DNA from: Vitellaria paradoxa | Taxonomy: Eukaryota; Streptophyta; Magnoliopsida; Ericales; Sapotaceae | DNA length: 64,000 bases | Assembly: GCA_019916065.1 (NCBI GenBank) | Contig: CM034241.1 | Coordinates: 23,265,541-23,329,540, forward strand | Direction: 5' to 3' | Part shown: one piece after another, positions 23,266-34,899 of the stretch | How positions within the stretch are numbered: the stretch's first letter is position 1 | Layout of the letters: every line of letters begins with the position of its first letter | The notes under the pieces: model-generated | Databases searched by the model: none | Seen by the model: only the letters and a program-made list of their open reading frames with translations | What the model was told of the DNA's origin: nothing | Position numbers and translations under genes: made by a program

Positions 23266-25150
23266 ATGGATCCACTGCACGAAGGAGGTTCAAGCACCAA
23301 ACCCCCATGGTTTGATGGTACAAATTACTCACACTAGAAAGTACGAATGGAAGCTCATCCGTTATCTTTAAATTATAAAATTTGGACTTCTGTGGTTCAC
23401 GGATGGAAAGAGCCAATGCACAAAGTCAATGGTTATATTGAGGCAAAGCCAATTCTAACGTGGACAAAAGCTAAACAAGATAGTTCAAAATGGAATTTTA
23501 AAGCCTTGAATGCGATCTTCACAGCTATAAGTCCAAATGTGTTATGCCGAATTTCAAATTGCAACAGTGCAAGGGAAAGCCTAGATGATTTTGCAGAACA
23601 CTCATGAAGGTAACACCCATGCAAAAACATCAAAGCTTCAAAAACTCACTTCCGAATTTGAAGGCTTAAAGATGAACAAAGATGAAAAGTTTAATGATTT
23701 TTGCATACGTCTAACCCATTTTGTCAATTCCTGCCACAACCTTGGAGAACCTATCCCCAAATCCAAAATGGTACGTAAAATCTTACAATCTCTTTGTCGT
23801 AGTTTCGATTCTAAAGTTACTATAATTGAAGAAGTCAAGAAAGTTGATTCTATGAGGATCAAGGATCTCATGGGACCATTGCAAATTTATGAGGCAAACA
23901 TGCTCAAACCTCGAAAGTTCTCAGAAGGAATTGCTTTCAAAACAGTAGAAGACAAAGAAGAAAAAGAAGAAAAATCAAATGAAAAGATGGCTAAGAAGTT
24001 TATCAGATATCTCAAGAAGGCCAAAAACTCAAAGTTTAATAACATCAATAAGAATGAGTCAAAGCCTTTAGAAAAAGGTAAGGAATTCAAGAAGGTTGAC
24101 AAAGAAAGTGATGAGAAGAAGTCAAAGTAGATCTAATGTTTCGAATGTCAAGGTTGTAGCCATATTGCATAAGATTGCGGTAACAAGAAGAAGAATAAGA
24201 AACAAGTCAAGGTGATAAATGTTACACTTGATGACGACTATGATTCTGACGAACCCTCTGCCTCAGCCTCTTCAAAAATCAAAGATAATGTTATTGCTTT
24301 TTTAGCTTCTCACACTTCTTCTGCAAGAACACCTTCTAGATGTTTGAGCGACATCAAAATTTCAATTCATGGGGATGATGAATCTAAAGATGAATTTAAT
24401 TACAACCTTTAAGAAGCATACAACAGTCTTTTCATGAAATGTTGTAAGTTAAAGAAGTAAAGAAAAACTTAGCATCAAAGGAATAATATATTGAAGAATG
24501 AGAGAGATGCTTTGAAGATTGAGAATGAAAAAATCATAAGTAAATTATCTTCTTTAGAAACTAATAAAAATTCACAGTCTCAAAGTGCTGAAAAGATAAA
24601 AGTGAAGATTGAAGAAAAAGACAAAAAGCTTGAAGAAAAGGAGAAAGTCATTGGGGAACTACACGCAAAAATCAAAGAACTGGAAGAAAAGATAAAATGT
24701 GATGGTAAGGTAATTGGACAGATGAACTCGAGTTCAAATAGGTTTGACGAAATTTAGAACAAACAGAGGCTACATGGAGATAAATCTGGTCTAGGATACA
24801 CTAGCGAAAGACCATATTAGCAATATCTCCATCATCTCCAAAAGTTTCAAAGATTGTCCTAAAATATGCAGCACCACCAAAGAGGAGTCCTTCAAGTTTG
24901 TACCTCAACAATTTCCTCCTTCTAAGGTGAAAGGTACACATTTTGCTAATCCCCAACCCTTTGTACCTATGTGTTACCATTGTGACATCAAAGGACATAT
25001 CCACCCTAATTATCATAAACTCTATGGTATTCCTTTGAATTATGTGAAAATTTTTTCCAAAAGTCAAAATCCTAAAGTTCTCATAACAAATAGGTTTCAA
25101 ACTTTCACTAATTTCATTGAAAAACCTTTCAAAAATCAACGTCAATTTTA
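23266..25150 (+). pseudogene. Copia gag (UBN2-type) with CCHC knuckle, disrupted
   Basis: Starts at ATG 23266 (MDPLHEGG...PPWFDGTNYSH) and is stopped by TAG after 23 codons. It goes on in 23347-23607 (ALNAIFTAISPNVLCRI) and, shifted, in 23585-24130 (SKLQKLTSEFEGLKMN, HNLGEPIPKSKMVRKIL). A zinc knuckle of form CX2CX4HX4C lies at 24137-24181 with an in-frame stop. Then come a coiled-coil segment at 24491-24757, rich in K and E, and a second short CX2C...H region at 24975-25040. Gag would form the virus-like particle. At least three stops and one frameshift. Confidence 0.8.
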
Positions 25151-25295
25151 GAAGTCAAAAAATTTGAATTTTTCAAAATCCAAATGTGACAAGTTTTCAA
25201 AGACAAATAATTCACATTTTAATGAAAAGCTAAGACATAAGAAAAACACAATTAAGATCACTTTTCCCAAAACTTGGGCTGTTTGGATTTGAAAA

Positions 25296-25376
25296 TTTGA
25301 TCTTTTTACCAAACCATTGGATGATTTCCGCTTTGAATCTCTTAAGAAGTCTTTGGGTATTTGTACACATCCCTAA
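25296..25376 (+). pseudogene. Copia pol C-terminal stub (end of RNase H)
   Basis: 26 codons and stop reading FDLFTKPLDDFRFESLKKSL then GICTHP. This is the normal C-terminal end of copia polyproteins (the FTKPL motif). It follows within about 150 bp of the gag remnant, so protease, integrase, RT and most of RNase H have been removed by one internal deletion. Confidence 0.8.
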
Positions 25377-26490
25377 TTAAAAAATAATAATAAAAGGATA
25401 AGAGTTCATTATTTGTTTTAAAGATATTTTATGACTTTTATCTCTTTATATGTGTGTCAATCATTCAATCAAATCATTTGTAGTGGATTAAAAATTTATA
25501 CTTCCATTTAAATTGAAAAGAAGTGTTTTGGTGAACTTTGTCATAATTTTGATGTGCTTCTTTAAACACTTGACTGATTTTGCATGTCACTTTTCCTTCA
25601 TGGATCTTGAATCATTATTTGATGTGTTTAAAAAATGTTGAAGAGCAAAAAAAAAAAATTCCTATCTTGAAAAGAGCTACTGGTGGGACCAATGAGTAGT
25701 CCCTTAATGACTCGTTGATCGTTAAGGAAAAAGCTGCCTATCCATAAACATGTGAAAGCCGTCAGGATCTTGTAAGGGATATAAATGAAGAATTACGACT
25801 GAAGAAGAAAAAAAATTGCTCTCAGTTCATTTGGTGCATCAAATATAATTTTTTGATCTTATAATTCGTTTGAAGGGCAGTATATATGTTTGATTAGTCA
25901 TAATTTCGTACGTGCACAAGCATTTTCTTTCAATTTTATGGCTTAATTCATCTCATGACGCAGAATTGGAGATTTATTGGAAAGATGAATTTTTTTTTTC
26001 ATTTAAATTTATAAAGATTGAAGGATTGATTTACATATTTGGACATATGTGAAACAAAATTTCTTTAATCTATTTAGTGAACTTCCCGATCATTTTTTCT
26101 TTTTATTTTTTTTATTTGATTTATTTATTTATTTATTTTTTTGTTCACAAAACTGGCCTTACAAGAATTTTTCAGAAGAGGTTCACACGGAAGGCGCTGA
26201 AAGACTGAAATCTCGAGCAAATCCAGTCATTCATTTTTTATCTATTTGCTTATTATCTTATCATTTTGTGAGCTTGTCAATTCATATCAACAAGAGGAGT
26301 AAAAAATTTCAAATTTTACGAGTTTATTTTAATATTTTGAGGTTCGTGATCTTAGAACTTGAATTTGGAATTTAAACTTAATTGTTGTCTTAAAATTTTT
26401 GCCATATGATGCATTGATGTATTTGTTCAAGTGTTGCAGATTTAGCACATTAATTTTAAAATTTAATTTAAATTTTGATATAGAATTGCC
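25377..26490 (+). other. Non-pol 3' region of the Sire-type element
   Basis: About 1.1 kb between the pol stop and the purine tract. AT-rich, no conserved frame. Sire-lineage elements often carry an extra (sometimes env-like) region here; nothing env-like can be recognised in this copy. Confidence 0.5.
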
Positions 26491-26501
26491 AAAGGGGAGA
26501 T

Positions 26502-27318
26502 TGTGAGGTTTTATAATGGCAAATTCATACAAAAATCTTAAATTAAATATGGCTAATTTGTATGTTTTCTAATTTGAAGAGGAAAGTAATTGTTCTAAGT
26601 TCAAGATATCTGTAAGTTTCCAAAAGAAAAGCAAATTGCAATCCAAGTTCAAATAAGAGTGAAGAAGAAAACTACATAGATCAGGACACATGCAAAATTC
26701 CAATGTGCATCGCATGCAGATCGCAGGGAGTGCGCGATTGCGCTTCATAGGCACTGGGAGCCCGCAAGATGCGTGCAGAATCGACCTTGTTGATTTTTTT
26801 GGTTTGGAACAGATTCTAGTAGTTCCCGCAGCCTAGCCGATGGAAGCACGATGGTTTAAGTTATATTTTTTATAGAAGATTTTGTTTTCGTTTAGGAAAT
26901 CTGCTTCTAAGAAATCTGTTTATGTATTTGAGTCCCAGTTAGAATAGGACTTTGTAAGTTTATATATACGCACCCAAGCTTAATGTACAATATGAAATTG
27001 AAGGGGCATATTATAGAATCTTGTGAGGGAGAGAGTTTTTTCTTTGTGAGCTTATAAGTCTTTCTCTGATTTTTCTTTGTATTCTTTCTTTACCTTTTAT
27101 GTGAAGTAGAAAGTCCGCTTGTAGGGTTAGTCGAGTGATTCGAGCAAGATTAGCCAAAGAATTTGTGCGAATGATTCATAGAGAATTCTAGTGTTTTGTA
27201 ACTTGTTGATAGTGGGATCTGTAATAGAGGTTTTTTTTTCCTTGTGAGAGGGTTTCTTAATTATTATCTAGTGTTATTATTTTTGCTTTATGTGTGGTTG
27301 TTTGGTTCGAAATTTTCA
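26502..27318 (+). repeat. 3' LTR of the Sire-type element
   Basis: 817 bp partner of 22392-23209, directly after the purine tract. The two LTRs differ at many positions, so the insertion is old. Confidence 0.9.
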
Positions 27319-27323
27319 AGAAT

Positions 27324-28300
27324 GAAGGTTGAAATAGAATGACCATATTTATCATTTTGTTTAATTTTCAAATTATATAATGTTATAATGGAATGGCTAT
27401 TTTTATTCTTTTGTTTGGTTTTTAAGTTGAATAATATTAAAATAGAATAATTATTTTTATTTTAATATTTTAATTTAGTTTAAATTAAAATTAAATTAAA
27501 TAAAAATAATTAAATGTAGTGTGAGAATAGACATGGAGATAGAGATCGTGTAGTATTGTGGTGGTAAAAGTGGTGGTGCATGTGAGGCTGGTGGGGGTAA
27601 TGAACAGTGGAGGTCGGTAAAAGTGAGGTGCGTATGGGAGTGGTGAGTGGTGGTGGTCGTGGGGAGGTGTGGTTGGAGGTTATGCGTGATTTGACAATGA
27701 TGATTGGTATTGGTGATTAGTGGCTACTACTATTTGCTTTCGCATTTTTTTCTTTCCTCTTTTCTCTTTCTCGCTCTTATTTATTTGAGGAGATGAAAAT
27801 AGAGGAATGGTAACTCTTTAATTTGAGAGAGAATGGTCATTTTTACATTTTGTTGGAATCAATATTTTATGGGAATGAGTATTCTCACTTCTTATTAGCA
27901 TGCCAAATGAGAAAAATGAATTGTGAGAATGATTATTTCATTCATGTCCATTTCCTAATTCAAATAGAGTCTTAGGGTTTGTTTGGAGTGAGAATCTAGT
28001 GAGGGAAAAGAAAAAGGGGGAAAAAAGATGAAAAGAAAAATGTAAGATAAAGAAGAATGGAATATAAAAATCCTGAGTATTTTATTTGAATGAATCAAAA
28101 AAATATAAACCTAAATGTTACTTATCGATAAATTTAATTTTCTAATTTAATTATTTTTATTTTTTGAAATTGCATCCCTTCCTTTTTCCTTCAAATTATT
28201 ATTACAAATCAAATAATAATAAAATTTTTGAATCTCCTTTCCTTTTCTTTTCTCGTAGGCAATTAATTTATTTACTTTGCAATCCAATTGCCATATTTTT
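27324..28300. other. Repeat-like intergenic DNA with a G-rich patch
   Basis: Repeated 'gaatgacca(t)ttt' and 'gaatggtcattttt' type phrases near 27340, 27390 and 27830 suggest a MITE-like repeat. The centre (27540-27725) is strongly purine/G-biased on the plus strand ('gtggtggt...'). No ends with a TSD were found. Confidence 0.4.
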
Positions 28301-31049
28301 TTTTATCCTTGTAAGTCCAAGTGCCATATGTTAACTCATGTTACACTACCCAATTATAATAATTAAACAATATGCTTTTCAAGGTTACAAAATATGCCCG
28401 GCATGACAATTAAACACTTAACTTCATTGACCTTCATAAACCAACATCATAACATCATGTTTATATTTATAAAACATGCTCATTGCGTTATAAGTGTATT
28501 CATCATATTATTCTCATCAACATAACATTATACCACGCTAGAATTATAGCATATTTGAAATATATCAATTTATCATACTTAATCTCCTCTTCCACACAAC
28601 ATGTTCATTTAGTAGTAGAATACAAACGAGTATAAATTTTTCTATAATTTAACATTAAATTATAATCCTCCAAAGTCATTTTTTTCATTTTTGAAAATAT
28701 ATTATTTTCAAATTTAAAGTCACATTTAGTCCTAAAATAACCCAAATTAGGAGAAGAGGCAAACAATACTAAAATCATAGCAAAGCAAGAGTAAGGTCGT
28801 TTGCACACTCGTCTAAACGGCCCTATTCGTATGCCCCCATCTAAACGGTATTTTATTGTCCTAACTTTGACATCTTGATGCCTAATGGCCTTCTAGACGC
28901 AGGTGTCTGACACCTAAACGCTGTCCAGACACCATACCAAAGACCAGAAACACATAAATCGCAGTTACAGTTCGAAACTAAGTTTTTATTCAAAAATCCT
29001 TTTTAAAACTCAAATTTTCTTAACATGAATCATCAATTATTCAACAAAAATTTATCACTTAGCAACTAATTTCATGGGTTTCTAAATATTTTTGTCAATA
29101 CTCATATGCATCTTACCCACAAATAGATAACCATACACACATATATATCATCCTCTTCTACGTCATAAATCCAAGCATCTTTAACCAACACACACACCCC
29201 AAAATTATGCATTAACCAACACACACACCCCAAAATTATGCAAATAAACTCAAACAGAAACCCCTACCTCAACCATGAAAGAGAAGGAGTCAGGGAAGAG
29301 GAAGAAATCAAGAAGAAGAAGAAGCCGCTCAATAGTTGAAGAAGACTAGGATACCTCTGCCACCAACTGGGGATTGATCCAGGATTTTTAGTAAGGGAAG
29401 GCACCAGGCAGCAAATACCTCAGAATAGGACAACAAGTTACGTCGGGGTTAAGAGTAGGAGATAAACAATGTTATTTTTAGGAAAAGATAAAGTTACTCT
29501 GGGATATTAAACTAGTTAATATAATTTTCACAATTTAATGGTTAACTGGTCCTTTTAGCAGCATCTAAAATTTTTTAGAGATGTCTCTGGTTACTAAAAA
29601 AATTATTATTAAGTTTTTACTGTTTATAGAATTTATTATGTTATATATTATATTTCTTAATGTTACGTACAAAAGTATTCAATAATCTTACAAGAAAATG
29701 CATTTTATTTCACAAACAATATTTGGGTTTGATTTTTTTAAACTCCATTTATGTTGAAAAATTTTGAGTTAACCTTAATTTTTAATAAGTATAAAATATC
29801 CTAATTTTAAATTAATTTAATTGTTTTAATAAACTAAAATACTAAGCGTATTTTGATAATTTTAAGTACAAAATCAAGGAGATCATCTGCCCCCTTACCT
29901 CAAGGTAGGTTCATCCTTGCCACCAACTGTTCCCAAAACCTCCATCGAGCATCACAGTTCACACACATCTCACACCCCAATCCTCTCTCAAACTCTCATC
30001 TCTTTGCCCTCACCCTCTTCTGCTTATCTTTCATACTCTCTCTCTCTTTCTCTCTCAGTTGGAAACTTCCAAACGCACTCACACACTCACGAATACGCAC
30101 ATAGATACATAGAGGGGTGTAGGGAAATCTAAAGGAGTAAGGGCAACTTAGGGAGAGGGATAGGATAAACTAGGTCTAAGGGAGAAGAGAATGTGGTGAT
30201 TGAAAGTTAAGAGACCAGGACAAAGGCTAACACAGTCGCTGCCCAAAACCTAGGCCATCCAAACACCCTCCGAACAATGAGCGATCCAAATACTTGCCCC
30301 GAATGACAAGCTCATCTAGATGCCTGTCCAAACAACAACTCCATACTTAGAAAAATTCTAAATGTTGAGCTATCTACTTAACCACGGTTAAAATTTAAAC
30401 TATTCTCAGTTAAAACTAACTCAATCCCTAACCTAACGAGCCAAACACGGCTCAAATAAACCCCCACAAAAAAACATACTCTCAAAAAATGAATTTAGAA
30501 ACCGAGTCATTACGAGATGCTCACACTCAATTCACCTATCTAAAGTAGTAGGTGATCTAACCTAGTCTAACTAAGCTAGTTTTTTTTTTTTTTTTGAAGT
30601 GAGAATGGATAAATATAACTACAAACACAAGAAATTAAAATAATTTATAAATGTAAGAAGTCGTCTAAGCATGTTATCAAACATCTAGTGGGCTTTTCAT
30701 TCATAATGAAATGGTAACTATATAGTCCATTCCCAATCCATCGATGGTGGACTAAAGTTGGAAGATTTATTGAAATTATAAACATACAATGATGCTGTGG
30801 AATTTTGAGGTAACCACTTAATTAACAAGATGGTTCACCAAGCGTTAAATGTACCAAACATAAAATTTTTGTTAGTTTGGTGCCCTACAGCGAATCAAAT
30901 TGTATGTATAAATTATATAATGTAATTTATTAATAAAAAGGCATTCTTTATCATAGCATCTATTGTATGTATCTTTATAATAAACTCCTTAAAGTACTAT
31001 GCTTTGTGAAAGAAATTATAATAAGATTATAATTATAAGATTCTCTTAT
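28301..31049. other. Old LTR-like intergenic DNA, no gene
   Basis: AT-rich with phrases like those of the solo LTR at 37162-39178: the 'ctaaacg...ctagacgc...ctgtccagac' wording, and the 'aaccatgaaagagaaggag' stretch comparable with 'aaatctgaaggaaagatgaag'. A TC-rich stretch at 29930-30060 is open by chance. Probably a broken gypsy LTR interrupted at 29370-29900; boundaries not resolved. Confidence 0.35.
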
Positions 31050-33865
31050 TTGTAGTTTTTTTTTTTTTGTGTTAGAGTTCGAAGCTACCCATTTTACTAT
31101 TGCAAAATATTCTGCCACATAGGGGTAAGCAGGTTATTCTATAAAATGTACCTTATCATGATAATTTTGTGCAATATAGAGTTGTTAGATAGATCTGCAT
31201 AGTAATGGGATGTAAAAATAGCTACTTAGTGCATCGGTGTAGGAACTCGACAACATCAAAAGGAAAAACAAGATTAATTAGCATACTAGGAGAGAGCAAG
31301 GGAGGCTACACCACCCTAGGCCACAGGATAGGGTGAAGGCCTAATGGTTCAGTCACCCCTTACTCCTCCTTTGTTTACTCAAGCAAAGTATAATCTTAAT
31401 CGGGTAAATTTAATAGGGTTTCAGGCTTTTTGATATGATCCAACTGTAAATTAATTGCTTCTAGACCAAATTAGGATTAATCAGATTTGTTTTGGTAGAC
31501 AAGTTGGTTGAAAATTGACTTCTGGAGGTCAACTTATGACCCTTTGAAAATTATTGTGCATAAATGGACTGAACTAGTAAGAGGTTTTATTATTCTTTTA
31601 GTTAAACACACTAAAAATCCTACAAATTGACTTATCTTATCGTTTTGGCATACGGACAATCCAATGGTACCTTCATATTGATCCTTTAGACATTACGTTA
31701 ATAAGCATGCATTAGGAATTTAGGCACACATATCAAAGCACCGTGTGAAATGATAATTTAACTATTCTAACTCAGCAACTTTGATTGTAAATGATTTGTT
31801 GATGTCAGTGTGAAGTTTTGTGGCAATTCTATTTGAAATAGTACTCCTAAGTCTCTTCTATCCTTCTCTTGTTAGCATATATTGGTAGGAGCTATCCTAG
31901 AACAAGAATTTGGCAATCCTGGTTTGATGATTCTATTATTTGATATGATTTTAATATTTTTGTAGATTTTTATGATCATCAAAACCGAAAATAAGGATCT
32001 TTACAATCATTCGACCACTTTGTAATAAAACTAGAACTAGTAATTCTAAGTTGGAATCATGGAATTCTTAATGTTAGTCTTGCTAGAATGCCTTCAAATG
32101 GTATTGATGATGTGTAAGTATGGAAATGAAATGATTTTGTATTCATTCTTAATGCCAAAATGATCATTTCTTCAAGCAATTGGCATAGGAAAAATCCCAT
32201 AGTGTTCATCTCTAACTGTATTACCTAAGTTATTAACAACTTTCTATGATTTGACTACAATTATTATATCACATATTTGATTTTAGAAATGGCTAAGACA
32301 TTGAACTAGTCATTTTGAGTACTTACAAAATCGATGTTTTACAATTTAAATTGGTTGATGGAAAAATATAGACAATTGGATAAAAAAAAAAGGTAATTTT
32401 TATGTAAAGTGATAGATAACAATAATGATTTTCAAATAAAAAATAGTTATATATCCCCACAAGTCATGTTATTATCTTTATTACTAAATGTAATTAAATT
32501 TGCCAATATTGTGACTAAATCTAGCAATAGATGTGACTGTCCAATTTATCAATTAATATGATCATTTTACTATTGTATGTGACTAAATTTACATATTCTC
32601 TACTCAATGTTTACTTGTTAGTATGGTTGAAAATCACCACTTCAGTGCTATGTAATTTCCCATTCAATTTTAGAGTATTAATGGTAGGTATGCATGGGTT
32701 TAGGTTTCAAGTGGATGGGTTTAGAATTAAATTTTAGATATAAAGGAAAAATAGATAAAACTACTATTATAAGTGACTTGAAAATTATTATTTCTTTTAT
32801 GATACATTGGAGTTCCAAATTTTTTTGAAAAACTCCAAAAAAAACTCAATAAGTTATCTATTTCTTCTAATCAAAATTTGCCACATGTTATTTTATACCA
32901 ACTTTTAATTTTTTTATTTGTTTAACTTTTTAAAAACTCCAAATGCCATCCAAACCCCCATTTTTCTCTATTAATTTTTTAATTTTCAATATATTTCTAA
33001 ATACAACTATATATAGTTATGTTTTTTATTTATTTTCTCATTATTAGCACAGAGTATAAAATATTTACATTAGAAAACTATTCTTTGCCACCTTCTTAAG
33101 AGATAAAAATTTTATTTTTTAGATCTAATATTAACTCATTCGATGTTTACTTTTTAATTACTTTCAGCATCTATTTCCCTTTTACATGTTGACTTTCGTT
33201 TTCATCACCACTAAAAAAAGGGGACTTTCATTTTTAGACTTGGAACTTGAAACTAAACAATAAAACGAAAGCCAAATTGAATCATTGGCACGAAACATAC
33301 TAGAAGGCCTCAACATTTGTGACTAAAAATTTACTCTTTTGTCAAAAAAATTCCTTTATTTATTGCTTCAAACTTAGCTTGGGAAGAGAACAATAATAAT
33401 TTTTTCTAATTATTTTTTTGTGTTTTGGAAAGAAAAAATAAATTAACTTTTTAATAATTAATTTTTTAATTTTTTGTTAATTTGATATTTTGACTTTTGA
33501 TAATTTAAAATAAATTTGAAATTTAAGAGACTAAATGAATAACAATAAGCTACCTGATATTCTCAAATGAAGGGATGTTTGGTTGGCCAAAATCGACCAA
33601 AACCCACCAACATTATTTTTGTACTTTTCTTTCAATCAAATTTTGTCACATATCATTTTTACATCAAATCTTTGTATTTTTACTGTATTTTTTGGCTAAC
33701 CAAACACCCCCAAAGCGTAACATAATATGTGTCACACATGCCCATACATGTATGTATTTAATGCTACGATTGACCCGTTTTACTAAAAACCCTAGAAAAT
33801 TCTCATGAGGTTAAAGAAAACTTTTACCAAATCACCCAAAAAAAGTGATATTTGATAACTCAGTA
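31050..33865 (+). repeat. Segmental duplicate of the FAS1 upstream region (decayed copy)
   Basis: Matches 49370-51720 in the same direction, with insertions. Shared blocks: 'tgcatcggtgtagga' (31230 / 49540), 'atggactga' (31564 / 49841), 'atttctaaatacaacta' (32993 / 50622), 'gcgaaacata / cacgaaacata' (33288 / 51484), and 'tttactaaaaaccctagaaaatt' (33778 / 51642). It ends near 33865, where gypsy DNA begins. It duplicates the FAS1 promoter up to about 300 bp before the FAS1 ATG. Confidence 0.85.
33572..33711. mobile_element. 140-bp MITE inside the decayed promoter copy
   Basis: The left end GGGATGTTTGGTTGGCCAAAA pairs with the inverted right end (GGGGGTGTTTGGTTAGCCAAAA on the other strand). It is absent from the corresponding place at 51540-51590, so it came after the duplication. 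TSD not resolved; the 'GTGTTTGG' end suggests a PIF/Harbinger (Tourist) type. Confidence 0.65.
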
Positions 33866-34899
33866 AATTTTTTTTCTTCGATGGATCTAATTCGGGTCTA
33901 GAAAAGTTATGAATACCAGTGCGGTGCCTTCTCAATACAATTAGTTATGACATTTATAAATGAACCCTTGTCAAGTGCATGATGTATGCTTGATACATAG
34001 GATCATATCTCATGCCTATGTATATATTTTTCAGCTGTAGCGTAATCATAGGCAAGGTTGTTATGAGATAGTTAAGGTAACCACATGGAGATTCTATTTG
34101 TTGAGGAAAAAATGCCAAATAACCCGCAAGCGAATGCGGGTAAGACTAAGAGATCACATGATTCTAGGAGTAGATCTAGCAAAGACCATGTGGGTAGATC
34201 TGTCTCGAGGACACGATTGCTTAGGCCCGACCGACACCTATATCGATATGTTGGTTTAAGTTGAGGATTGAGTATATCTATTCGGTCGGGGATTTCCACC
34301 ATCAGATGCCCCCGATTCCCCCAATTACCTATGCAGATTGAGGGGAATCTGGTGATGGTCTCATTCTTAAAAAGCTCAGAGCATTAATTACTCACAAACG
34401 TAGCATGTACATGTGGGTGCTTTGAAGGGACACAACCTTTCACATCCCTACCACCTATTACGTTTGCATTGGTAGAGTGTCAGGGTTGTCTCGTCACTAA
34501 ATCTGGGCCATGCGACAAAATTTTCCTTCCTATATCCTGACTATCGATTTTGAAAGAAGGCACGTGAATGGGCTTATACTCAGTTAAGGGGGTTTTAGTA
34601 TTTCATCTTTACATCTCTAGACTCTATGTCACTTTTTCCGTTGCTACATTTAGAGCTCTTTTTGTTTCAGTGGAGCCCAACTTATTGCTTGATAAGGCTA
34701 GTTAGTGATGTCCATATTCTTTTTGTCTTTTCTTGGTTTATGCTGTGGCTACTGATAAGTAGTGCCTATTTTTTTAAGAAGAACCATGTGTTACCTAATC
34801 CTTTAAGGTTTATACACAATCCCGGATTTGTAAAATCTATCTGTAGCGGCTTAGTGTTTTTGTGTTATAAGCTTCTTTTAGCCCAGTTGAACTGCCATA

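Larger units (their letters stand above)
22392..27318 (+). mobile_element. Non-autonomous Sire-type copia LTR retrotransposon
   Basis: Two LTRs (818 and 817 bp) begin TGT(A/G)AGGTTTTATAATGG and end ...GAAATTTTCA. After the left LTR comes the primer-binding site 'ttggtatcagag' (initiator tRNA-Met type, 23211-23222). Before the right LTR is the purine tract 'aaaggggaga' (26491-26500). Flanks are AAAAT (22387-22391) and AGAAT (27319-27323), a 5-bp TSD with one change. Inside are a broken gag, a pol C-terminal stub and ~1.1 kb of 3' non-pol sequence, as in Sire elements. Integrase and RT are missing. Confidence 0.9.

Noticed and set aside
24801..25145. 114-codon minus-strand open frame
   Set aside because: Antisense of the copia gag 3' part; no recognised domain.
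29853..30132. Two overlapping plus-strand open frames
   Set aside because: Produced by a TC-rich stretch with few stop codons; no conserved features.
34072..34302. 76-codon minus-strand open frame at the left gypsy margin
   Set aside because: No match to gag or pol; likely LTR or flank sequence.
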